A stretch of DNA of 64,000 nucleotides from Culturomica massiliensis (lineage in GTDB: Bacteria > Bacteroidota > Bacteroidia > Bacteroidales > Marinifilaceae), in assembly GCF_900091655.1 (NCBI RefSeq), contig NZ_LT594621.1, positions 1,612,001-1,676,000 of the forward strand, read 5' to 3'. Position numbers and translations under genes: made by a program. Below the pieces are notes generated by a model. The model had not been told where the DNA came from, ran no database searches, and saw nothing but the letters and a program-made list of their open reading frames with translations. Within the stretch, counting starts at the first letter, position 1. Every line of letters begins with the position of its first letter. Below, piece after piece: positions 8,856 through 16,846 of this stretch.

Positions 8856-10390
8856 AAACGTTGTGATTTATTCCTTATTACTTCGTTTTTTACTAATTCC
8901 AAAGTATGCCAGGCCTTCCCCATATTTTCAGCAACCAAACCCGCATATACCCCTCTTTCTCCAACCTCTTCAGCCACATAATCCCCCACCAGTCCATGGG
9001 CATAAACGGCACATTTGACAGCTTCTTCAGAAGGCATTCCGTTCGCCGATAAAGCCAGTATAACCCCTGTCAACACATCTCCCATCCCTCCTTTAGCCAT
9101 TCCGGGATTACCGGTCATATTAAACCAGTATTTTCCGGCAGGCGATACGATAACCGTATGAGCACCTTTCTGTAAAATACATACGTTATAACGACTTGCA
9201 AAAATGCTTAATTTATTTAATCTCTCAAAATCATTTCCGCTTTTTCCGGCCAATCTTTCAAATTCTTTAGGATGAGGAGTAAGTATAGACCCCTCGGGCA
9301 ACCTATCCAACAGAGCAGGATGAGCTGCCAATATATTCAAAGCATCTGCATCCAGTATAAGAGGCCTCTTCCACTCTTCCAGTAGCATTTTTAACGCCCG
9401 TACCGTTTCCGGCTTTTGTCCCAATCCCGGACCAACGGCTATCGCATCGTATTTTTCCGCATTCTTCAACACCGAAAAACAACATTCAGAAAGATCCGTA
9501 TCCGCCAAAGCTTCCGGAACGGCCATCTGTATCAATTGCCGTTCCCCGCACGGGATATGACAACTAAGCAAACCGAGTCCCGAACGCACCGCGGCTTTGG
9601 CCGCCAGAATGGCCGCTCCCATCATACCCTGTGAACCGGCAATCAGCAAACCGTGCCCATTCGTTCCTTTGTGGGCAAAAGTTTCCGCTACCGGTAATTC
9701 ATCTGCAACAAGACGCTCCGTTAAATAATAATAAGGGGTAGATGTAAGTGAGATTCCCTCCGGATGAAGTCCGATATCGACTATACTCCACTTACCGACA
9801 AAAGCAGCATTCTCCGGAAACATAAAAGCCAGTTTGGGAAATTGAAACGTCAATGTATAGTCAGCCCGTACAATACAATCCCTGTCATTGCCTGAATTAT
9901 CCTCTCCCATCAGCCCGGAAGGAATATCCACAGCCACTACCCGGTTAGGAACCGCATTGATTTTATGAATCACGCCTGCTGCCGGTCCGGTAACAGGACA
10001 ATTGAGGCCGGAACCGAACATGGCGTCTATAATTACAGCATTCTCTTCCGGTACAAAATCATTCTCCCCCGATACCACGACGATTTTCCCTTTCCAGCGT
10101 TCACTATTCTTCTCACAATCCGGACTCATTTTTGTCCCGGCCAACTGAAATACAGTAACCGCATATCCTTTTTCTGCCAGTAACCGGGCAATGACAAAAC
10201 CGTCACCCCCATTGTTACCTCTGCCTGCAATTACCGTAAACCGGACATAATTGCCATAAATTTCTAAAAATTTTTCAGTCCATTTTATAGCAGCCCTCTC
10301 CATGAGGTCTATCGATTTTATAGGCTCATGTTCAATCGTATAGCGATCCAGTTCTGCGATCTGCAAGGTTTTAAAGATTTTATTTAACAT
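8852..10390 (-). CDS. nnr: Bifunctional NAD(P)H-hydrate epimerase/dehydratase
   Basis: A two-domain metabolite-repair enzyme. The N-terminal half is the YjeF_N epimerase (RGNNGGDGFVIARLLAEKGY, IDAMFGSGL, VDIPSGLMGED) that converts R-NADHX to S-NADHX. The C-terminal half is the ribokinase-like ADP/ATP-dependent dehydratase (GSQGMMGAAILAAKAAVRSG, AVGPGLGQ, LDADALN, LTPHPKEFERL, GNPGMAKGGMGDVLTGVI). Together they restore hydrated NAD(P)H in the cytoplasm. The longest frame begins with TTG at 10408; ATGs lie at 10396 and 10390. I choose 10390 because MLNKIFKTLQIAELD fits the usual family start, but 10396 is equally possible. The stop overlaps the DUF4831 start by ATGA. Confidence 0.93.
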   Translation of the reverse strand: MLNKIFKTLQIAELDRYTIEHEPIKSIDLMERAAIKWTEKFLEIYGNYVRFTVIAGRGNNGGDGFVIARLLAEKGYAVTVFQLAGTKMSPDCEKNSERWKGKIVVVSGENDFVPEENAVIIDAMFGSGLNCPVTGPAAGVIHKINAVPNRVVAVDIPSGLMGEDNSGNDRDCIVRADYTLTFQFPKLAFMFPENAAFVGKWSIVDIGLHPEGISLTSTPYYYLTERLVADELPVAETFAHKGTNGHGLLIAGSQGMMGAAILAAKAAVRSGLGLLSCHIPCGERQLIQMAVPEALADTDLSECCFSVLKNAEKYDAIAVGPGLGQKPETVRALKMLLEEWKRPLILDADALNILAAHPALLDRLPEGSILTPHPKEFERLAGKSGNDFERLNKLSIFASRYNVCILQKGAHTVIVSPAGKYWFNMTGNPGMAKGGMGDVLTGVILALSANGMPSEEAVKCAVYAHGLVGDYVAEEVGERGVYAGLVAENMGKAWHTLELVKNEVIRNKSQRL

Positions 10391-10441
10391 TCTCATCTGT
10401 CTACTCAAACGTTTTAAAATCGAAAAATAAAGAAAAATTCT

Positions 10442-10449
10442 TATATTTG
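10442..10449 (+). promoter_or_regulatory. -7 promoter box for the POT transporter
   Basis: TATATTTG matches TAnnTTTG and lies 41 bases before the ATG of the peptide transporter, in the divergent region shared with nnr. Confidence 0.55.
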
Positions 10450-10490
10450 CCCCCGCTGAAAATAATAATTAAATCTAAATAATTAAGTCT

Positions 10491-12176
10491 ATGTTTAAAA
10501 ACCAACCTAAAGGACTGTATGCCCTGGCTCTTGCCAACACAGGAGAACGTTTCGGGTATTACACGATGCTTGCTATTTTTACACTTTTCCTGCAGGCAAA
10601 ATTTGGCTTTAGTTCAACAGCTACATCTAACATTTTTGCTGGTTTCTTGGCCTTAGTTTATTTTTTACCAATTTTAGGAGGTATTCTTGCCGATAAATTT
10701 GGTTACGGAAAAATGGTAACGGCCGGTATCGTTGTCATGTTTGCCGGTTATACCTGCCTTGCAATCCCTACCGGGGGGGATGCTTTCGGTATTGCTGCCA
10801 TGTTCGGGGCACTTTTCCTAATAGCATTGGGTACAGGCTTATTCAAAGGCAATCTTCAGGTAATGGTCGGTAATCTTTACGACGACCCGAAATATTCAGA
10901 CAAACGCGACACCGCATTCAGTCTATTTTATATGGCTATCAATATCGGTGCTCTTTTTGCTCCTACAGCTGCCTCAAAAATTACGGAACATTTCATGGGA
11001 AAAGCCGGTTTCAAATACCAAGGCGATATTCCTGCCCTTTGTCACGAATTTTTGGATAAAGGACAAGAAATGGCAACCGAATCACTCAATACATTGACTC
11101 AATTTGCTCACCAAGTATCCGGATTCAACGGAGACCTGGCTGCATTCTCTCATAAATACATCGATGAGCTATCTCTTTCATACCACTATGGATTTGCCGT
11201 GGCATGTATTTCACTTATCGCATCAATGCTTATCTACCAGGTATTCAAGAGAACCTTCAAACATGCAGATGTCAACACAAAACAAGCTGCTGCAAACGGA
11301 AAACAAGAAAATATTGTGGAATTAACACCGGAGCAAACAAAATCCCGTATCACAGCTCTTGTTTTAGTATTTGCTGTTGTTATCTTCTTCTGGATGGCAT
11401 TCCACCAAAACGGACTTACCCTTACCTTCTTTGCCCGTGACTATACGGCCAGAACCGCAGACGGTGCTTTAGGCATGAGCTTCAACGTATTTAACCTGGT
11501 ATTCGTTATTACATTAATATACAGTTTATTCTCTTTGTTCCAATCGAAAGAGATGAAATCAAAACTGATATCGGCTGCAGTAGCTTGTCTTTCCATAGGT
11601 ATTTTAGTATACAAATATATGGGTTTACAGCCGGGTAGTTTTATTGAAGTTCTTCCTCAAATGTTCCAACAGTTCAACCCATTCTTCGTTGTAGCTCTTA
11701 CTCCTGTATCTCTTGCAGTATTCGGAGCTTTAGCCAAGAGAGGCAACGAACCTTCAGCTCCCCGTAAAATCGGTATCGGTATGCTTATCGCAGCATTAGG
11801 TTTTGCAGTGATGGCATTCTTTTCAATGGGACTTCCTACCCCCAATCCGGACGGAGCAACTGTAATAGCTAACGACCTGCTTGTATCTCCCTCTGTTCTT
11901 ATCAACACCTACCTTGTATTGACATTTGCAGAGCTATTCCTTTCACCCATGGGTATCTCATTCGTGTCGAAAGTAGCTCCTCCCAAATACAAAGGTCTTA
12001 TGATGGGTCTCTGGTTCGGAGCTACCGCTGTCGGTAACTACCTGGTATCCATTATCGGTATGCTTTGGGGACATATGGAACTATGGGCATTGTGGTCAAT
12101 CCTCATTACGCTTTGTCTACTCTCTGCATTATTCATTTTTATGATGATGAAACGCTTGGAGAATGCAACGAAATAA
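10491..12176 (+). CDS. POT/PTR family peptide:proton symporter
   Basis: A 561-residue, roughly 14-TM protein of the proton-dependent oligopeptide transporter family. The N-terminal helix carries the family signature ANTGERFGYYTM (residues 15-26), the ExxER-type proton-coupling region. The segment YMAINIGALFAPTAA (about 147-161) matches the second PTR signature. A hydrophilic insert of about 60 residues follows that signature. A C-terminal LMMGLWFGATAVGNYL repeat is typical. Such proteins import di- and tripeptides, a main nitrogen source for peptide-using gut Bacteroidetes. It stands alone between its promoter and a strong terminator. Confidence 0.92.
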   Translation: MFKNQPKGLYALALANTGERFGYYTMLAIFTLFLQAKFGFSSTATSNIFAGFLALVYFLPILGGILADKFGYGKMVTAGIVVMFAGYTCLAIPTGGDAFGIAAMFGALFLIALGTGLFKGNLQVMVGNLYDDPKYSDKRDTAFSLFYMAINIGALFAPTAASKITEHFMGKAGFKYQGDIPALCHEFLDKGQEMATESLNTLTQFAHQVSGFNGDLAAFSHKYIDELSLSYHYGFAVACISLIASMLIYQVFKRTFKHADVNTKQAAANGKQENIVELTPEQTKSRITALVLVFAVVIFFWMAFHQNGLTLTFFARDYTARTADGALGMSFNVFNLVFVITLIYSLFSLFQSKEMKSKLISAAVACLSIGILVYKYMGLQPGSFIEVLPQMFQQFNPFFVVALTPVSLAVFGALAKRGNEPSAPRKIGIGMLIAALGFAVMAFFSMGLPTPNPDGATVIANDLLVSPSVLINTYLVLTFAELFLSPMGISFVSKVAPPKYKGLMMGLWFGATAVGNYLVSIIGMLWGHMELWALWSILITLCLLSALFIFMMMKRLENATK

Positions 12177-12194
12177 ATAGGAATTCTATAAACC

Positions 12195-12240
12195 AAATAG
12201 GAGGAAAACTGTTTTGTTTTCCTCCTATTTTTATTTTTAC
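12195..12240 (+). terminator. Rho-independent terminator of the POT gene
   Basis: A perfect 14-bp stem (12195-12208 with 12217-12230, loop CTGTTTTG) is followed by TTATTTTTAC. The rest of the 312-base gap to the next gene (12241-12488) is AT-rich, shows no ORF, and holds a weak TATATTCG promoter-like box just upstream of the phosphatase gene. Confidence 0.9.
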
Positions 12241-12488
12241 TTTTCTATTCCTTCCCACAATAATTCACAAGCATCAATAAACTACCGGTCTTTAAATATT
12301 TTCAGCTTTCATTCGACGACAAAAACATTTCCACTCCTGCGATAATAACGGGTTTGCTCCTATCTCCACTCTATGCTATTTTTAAATAACCAAAAAATCT
12401 TCAAACACCAAATTTTAATCAAATAACTCTAAAGCAGTTCAAGGAGTTGCTTTTTTCACTATATTCGCTTTAATAAACAACCAGGAAC

Positions 12489-14423
12489 ATGTTAAAACGA
12501 ATACAATCTTCTTTCGCAGCACGACTTCAAATCCATATACTTTTTTTCCTTACACTACTCTTTGCCATGAGCTCTGCCATATTCTATCATTATGCCAATC
12601 GTTTTATAGAGACCAATGCCTATGAAAATTTTAACCATATAGCAGAGAAAACCAATCTTCGTATGACCCGTCTGTTACGTATGGTAGAAAAAATCCCCAA
12701 TAACATGGGGTGGGTGATCACGGAATATATCCAGGATCCGAACACCATTTACAGTATAACACGCCAGATTGTCGAAAGCAACGATGAAATATTCGGATGT
12801 GCCATCGCTTTCGAACCATACTATTTTACGGAAAAAGGCAAATACTTTGCCCCTTATTCATACATGGAAGGTGATTCTGTTATAACAACCGAGCTTGACG
12901 ACGCTTACGATTACTACCAAAAAAATTGGTATCGTATCGCCAAAGAAAAGAATACCTCCCGTTGGAGCAGACCTTACCACGATTTCGGGAACAGAAGTGT
13001 AATGACAACCACCTATTCGGTCCCCCTAAAAGATCAGAATGAAAATATCATCGGTGTATTTTCTGTAGACTTGTCTTTACAATACATCGGTAAATTCATT
13101 GAAGCTAACATCGATTATCCCGGCGGGTATACGATCGTAGTTGATAAAAACGGTAATTATGTCATCAGTACACTGGATTGCCAACTCATAAAAAACGTAA
13201 CCGCATTCGATGTCGCTGCCGGCATGAAAGACCCGTCTGCAATGGATGTCGCCCATCGCATTGTCAGTGGAGAAACCGGCAAAGGGATATTTTACGACAA
13301 AGGGATCAAATCCTATGCCTTCTACAGTCCGATTATAGGCACAGAATGGTATATGGCCATCATCTGTCCTTATGATGAAATATTCGTCAACTTACGCTAT
13401 TTCCACTTCATTGTACTCTTCTCATTCATTCTTTTTATGATAGCGATCTATCTGATAAGTTCCTTGTCCATCAAGAAAATAACGGCTCCATTGAATAAAT
13501 TTGCCTTATCAGCCCGCTGTATTGCCTCCGGTAACTTCAATGCACCTCTGCCCAAAATCCGATCGTGTGATGAGATGAAAGAACTGCACGACTCTTTTCA
13601 ATACATGCAGAATCAATTGACTCAGTATATTGCCAACTTAAAAGAAGCAACCACATTGAAAGAAAAAATGGAAAGTGAGTTGCGTATTGCCCACCAAATT
13701 CAAATGGGCATGCTACCGAAAAATTTTTCTACCTTTTCCGAAAAAGAGAATCTGGATCTCTTTGCTATATTATACCCTGCCAAAGCCGTCGGAGGTGATT
13801 TTTACGACTTCTTCATGATCGGAGACGAACTGTATTTTGCCATCGGAGATGTTTCGGGAAAAGGTATTCCAGCCTCCCTGCTGATGTCATATACACTCAG
13901 TCTTTTACGGTCTTTCTCTACCAATCCGACATCCCCTTCGGATATTGCCCGTTATCTGAATAACCGGATAACAGAACGAAACGAAGCCGACATGTTCGTT
14001 ACTTTCTTTATCGGTACCCTGAATCTGAAAACAGGTCTTCTGAAATACAGCAATGCGGGTCATATGCCCCCGGTAATGACCTATCCGGATCGCAGTATAT
14101 CGTTTTTCGACATTCACGCAGAACTTCCCTTAGGCATCATAAAGGACTACACATACGAAGAATACAGCTATATGTTCTCTCCGGGGTCCGGAATATTACT
14201 CTATACAGATGGGGTAACTGAAGCCGAAAATGCAAAAAATGAATTTTATACCAAGGAGCGCCTCATCAGTATCGTACATACCAACCGGGAATTACATCCC
14301 CGGGAATTCATCAAAAAAATCATGGCTGATATTCAAGCCCATGTTCAGGATTACGAACAAAGCGACGACCTTACCCTATTGACCATCATATATGGTGAAG
14401 AGTGGATGAAGGATAAAAAATAG
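12489..14423 (+). CDS. Membrane sensor with SpoIIE/PP2C phosphatase domain
   Basis: A 644-residue signalling protein. It has an N-terminal TM helix (about 15-37), an extracytoplasmic sensing domain (about 40-300) of the dCache type with a GVFSVDLSLQYIG segment, a second TM (about 305-328), a HAMP linker (to about 385) and a coiled coil. The C-terminal SpoIIE phosphatase domain (about 415-640) contains LYPAKAVGGDFYDF, GDVSGKGIPASLLMS, YSNAGHMPP and TDGVTEAEN, the metal-binding Asp residues of PP2C enzymes. RsbU/SpoIIE-type phosphatases dephosphorylate STAS anti-anti-sigma proteins. No STAS or anti-sigma gene is nearby, so the target is elsewhere. Genes on both sides are unrelated. Confidence 0.9.
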   Translation: MLKRIQSSFAARLQIHILFFLTLLFAMSSAIFYHYANRFIETNAYENFNHIAEKTNLRMTRLLRMVEKIPNNMGWVITEYIQDPNTIYSITRQIVESNDEIFGCAIAFEPYYFTEKGKYFAPYSYMEGDSVITTELDDAYDYYQKNWYRIAKEKNTSRWSRPYHDFGNRSVMTTTYSVPLKDQNENIIGVFSVDLSLQYIGKFIEANIDYPGGYTIVVDKNGNYVISTLDCQLIKNVTAFDVAAGMKDPSAMDVAHRIVSGETGKGIFYDKGIKSYAFYSPIIGTEWYMAIICPYDEIFVNLRYFHFIVLFSFILFMIAIYLISSLSIKKITAPLNKFALSARCIASGNFNAPLPKIRSCDEMKELHDSFQYMQNQLTQYIANLKEATTLKEKMESELRIAHQIQMGMLPKNFSTFSEKENLDLFAILYPAKAVGGDFYDFFMIGDELYFAIGDVSGKGIPASLLMSYTLSLLRSFSTNPTSPSDIARYLNNRITERNEADMFVTFFIGTLNLKTGLLKYSNAGHMPPVMTYPDRSISFFDIHAELPLGIIKDYTYEEYSYMFSPGSGILLYTDGVTEAENAKNEFYTKERLISIVHTNRELHPREFIKKIMADIQAHVQDYEQSDDLTLLTIIYGEEWMKDKK

Positions 14424-14457
14424 GGCAAGAAATCCTCCAAAAAAAATATTTTCATTT

Positions 14458-14488
14458 TTTGTATAAATAAAAAAAAAGCTTACTTTTG
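14458..14488 (+). promoter_or_regulatory. Complete Bacteroidetes promoter for tRNA-Gln
   Basis: TTTG (14458-14461), 19 bases, then TACTTTTG (14481-14488): both the -33 and -7 elements match consensus with correct spacing. Transcription should start a few bases before the tRNA 5' end. Confidence 0.8.
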
Positions 14489-14509
14489 TGCCGTTGAAAT
14501 CAACACCAC

Positions 14510-14580
14510 TGTTCAATGGTGTAATGGCAGCACAACAGATTCTGGTCCTGTTAGTCAAGGTTCGAATCCTTGTTGAACAA
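14510..14580 (+). tRNA. tRNA-Gln (anticodon CTG)
   Basis: Cloverleaf read by eye: acceptor stem TGTTCAA (14510-14516) with TTGAACA (14573-14579), discriminator A14580, T arm CAAGG-TTCGAAT-CCTTG (14556-14572), D arm with AATGG loop, and anticodon loop TTCTGGT giving CTG. CCA is not encoded. The last anticodon-stem pair would be A-C, a small irregularity. Promoter upstream and terminator downstream make it an isolated single-tRNA transcript. Confidence 0.92.
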
Positions 14581-14581
14581 C

Positions 14582-14610
14582 AAAACCCGGCTTTCGCCGG
14601 GTTTTTCTTT
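14582..14610 (+). terminator. Rho-independent terminator of tRNA-Gln
   Basis: A 10-bp perfect stem (14582-14591 with 14596-14605, loop TTTC) with a C-rich/G-rich core and a trailing T run. It begins two bases after the tRNA end. Confidence 0.92.
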
Positions 14611-14622
14611 TATAACCATCTC

Positions 14623-16632
14623 TTAAAGAAGACTTTCGATCAGCTTGTCATCGGCCATATTCGGCAACGTCACTTTCAGATCCGGATTCTCTTCCATAGC
14701 CCGTTTTATCGCAAAAACGGCCCCTTCATTACGGGCCCAACTCCGGCGTGAAATACCGTTGTTCACATCCCAGAATAACATACATTTCAAGCGTCGGTCG
14801 GCTTCAGCCGAACCGTCGAGAACCATACCGAAACCACCGTTAATCACTTCTCCCCAACCTACACCTCCGCCGTTATGGATAGACACCCAGGTCGCTCCCC
14901 GGAAAGAATCTCCGATCACATTCTGAATAGCCATATCGGCCGTAAAACGAGACCCGTCATATATATTGGACGTTTCCCGGTAAGGAGAATCCGTTCCGGA
15001 AACATCATGATGATCACGCCCCAGCACAACCGGTGCAGATAATTCTCCGGCAGCAATCGCCTTATTAAAAGCCTCGGCTATACGGATACGTCCTTCGGCA
15101 TCTGCATACAGAATACGGGCCTGTGAACCGACCACCAGATGGTTTTCTCCCGCAGCTTTTATCCAACGGATATTATCATGCATCTGCTGTTGGATCTCCC
15201 GGGGCGAACCGGCAGCCAATTCATTTAATACCTTACAAGCCAACTCATCCGTTTTAGCTAAATCCTTCGGATCACCGCTACTGCACACCCAGCGGAACGG
15301 CCCGAAACCATAATCGAAACACATCGGTCCCATAATGTCCTGCACATAAGAAGGATACTTGAAATCTCCGTCCGGTTTCAACACATCGGCTCCCGCACGG
15401 GAAGACTCTAGCAGAAATGCATTTCCGTAATCGAAAAAATACGTATCGAAACGCGCCACACATTTATTGATTGCCGCAACATGACGACGTAATGACTCCT
15501 GTACCTTTTCTTTGAATTTTTCCGGCTCTTCAGCCATCATCCGCTTACTATCCTCAAAACTTATTCCTACCGGATAATAACCGCCGGCCCACGGATTATG
15601 CAAAGAAGTCTGATCTGACCCAAGTTCGACAACCACATCTTCCTCTGCCAAACGCTCCCATAAATCCACCACATTGCCCTGATAAGCAATGGAAACGACT
15701 TCTTTACCGGCTTTTGCTTTCCGGACGCGTGTCATCAAAACATCCAGATCATCGATCACCTCATCCACCCATCCCTGGGAATGACGGGTATGCGTCGCTT
15801 TCGGGTTGATTTCTGCCGTAATACTTACGCAACCGGCAATATTTCCCGCCTTAGGCTGCGCTCCGGACATCCCCCCTAAACCGGCCGTCACAAACAATTT
15901 ACCGGCTAATCCTTCCCCATGCTTCGAAATTTTACGTCCGGCATTCAACACCGTAATCGTTGTTCCGTGAACAATCCCTTGCGGACCGATATACATATAC
16001 GAACCGGCTGTCATCTGACCGTATTGAGATACTCCCAAAGCATTAAAACGTTCCCAGTCATCGGGCTTGGAATAATTCGGAATCACCATTCCATTCGTCA
16101 CCACCACCCGTGGAGCCTCCTTGTGCGAAGGAAATAAGCCCATCGGATGTCCGGAATACATGACCAACGTCTGTTCATCCGTCATTTCCGACAAATATTT
16201 CATCGTCAAACGATACTGCGCCCAATTCTGAAAAACAGCCCCATTCCCACCGTATGTGATCAACTCATGCGGATGCTGAGCCACAGCTTTATCCAGATTA
16301 TTGTTGATCATCAGCATAATAGCTGCCGCCTGCAAACTATTGTGGGGATAATCGTATATATTACGTGCATACATCTCATAATCGGGACGGAAACGATACA
16401 TATAAATACGTCCGTATTTTTCCAATTCCTCTGCAAACTCACGAGCCAATACAGTATGATGACGCGGTTCAAAATACCGCAATGCATTCCGGATTGCCAA
16501 TTTCTTTTCCTCCCGGGTTAAAATGTCTTTCCGCTTCGGCGCATGATTTACCTCCGGATCATAAGGTTTCTGTGCAGGCAATTCTGACGGTATACCTTCC
16601 CGGATAGATTGTTGAAATTCCTTTAATGTCAT
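14623..16632 (-). CDS. hutU: Urocanate hydratase
   Basis: A 669-residue enzyme of the urocanase family that adds water to urocanate to give imidazolone propionate, the second step of histidine degradation, using NAD+ as an electrophile. Recognisable segments are ITYGGNGAVFQNWAQYRL, YSGHPMGLFPSH, TAGSYMYIGPQGIVHGT, TAGLGGMSGAQPKA, and, near the C-terminus, GGVGWGEVINGGFG. The length is that of the longer Bacteroidetes form. No hutH, hutI, ftcD or fchA neighbours are present, unlike the clustered hut genes of many relatives. It runs towards the tRNA terminator and has a 190-base upstream region shared with the divergent BACON protein. Confidence 0.95.
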   Translation of the reverse strand: MTLKEFQQSIREGIPSELPAQKPYDPEVNHAPKRKDILTREEKKLAIRNALRYFEPRHHTVLAREFAEELEKYGRIYMYRFRPDYEMYARNIYDYPHNSLQAAAIMLMINNNLDKAVAQHPHELITYGGNGAVFQNWAQYRLTMKYLSEMTDEQTLVMYSGHPMGLFPSHKEAPRVVVTNGMVIPNYSKPDDWERFNALGVSQYGQMTAGSYMYIGPQGIVHGTTITVLNAGRKISKHGEGLAGKLFVTAGLGGMSGAQPKAGNIAGCVSITAEINPKATHTRHSQGWVDEVIDDLDVLMTRVRKAKAGKEVVSIAYQGNVVDLWERLAEEDVVVELGSDQTSLHNPWAGGYYPVGISFEDSKRMMAEEPEKFKEKVQESLRRHVAAINKCVARFDTYFFDYGNAFLLESSRAGADVLKPDGDFKYPSYVQDIMGPMCFDYGFGPFRWVCSSGDPKDLAKTDELACKVLNELAAGSPREIQQQMHDNIRWIKAAGENHLVVGSQARILYADAEGRIRIAEAFNKAIAAGELSAPVVLGRDHHDVSGTDSPYRETSNIYDGSRFTADMAIQNVIGDSFRGATWVSIHNGGGVGWGEVINGGFGMVLDGSAEADRRLKCMLFWDVNNGISRRSWARNEGAVFAIKRAMEENPDLKVTLPNMADDKLIESLL

Positions 16633-16846
16633 AGTATATCTTAATTAATTACTTTTTACGAACAGGCTAATTTACGACTTTAAAACGATTCCGAAAAATA
16701 ATTTTCTATTATCTTGTATTACAAATTTTAAACTCCAAGACCTGTTTACGGAACAAAAACCGATTTGAACCAACTTGAACCAATCTGAACATCAATTATT
16801 TCGATAATTTTTAATTATTTTGATATTGAATCAAAAAACAAGAGAT

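Noticed and set aside
16820..16846. Upstream extension of the BACON/LRR protein
   Set aside because: The extension begins with TTG and would precede the lipoprotein signal peptide.
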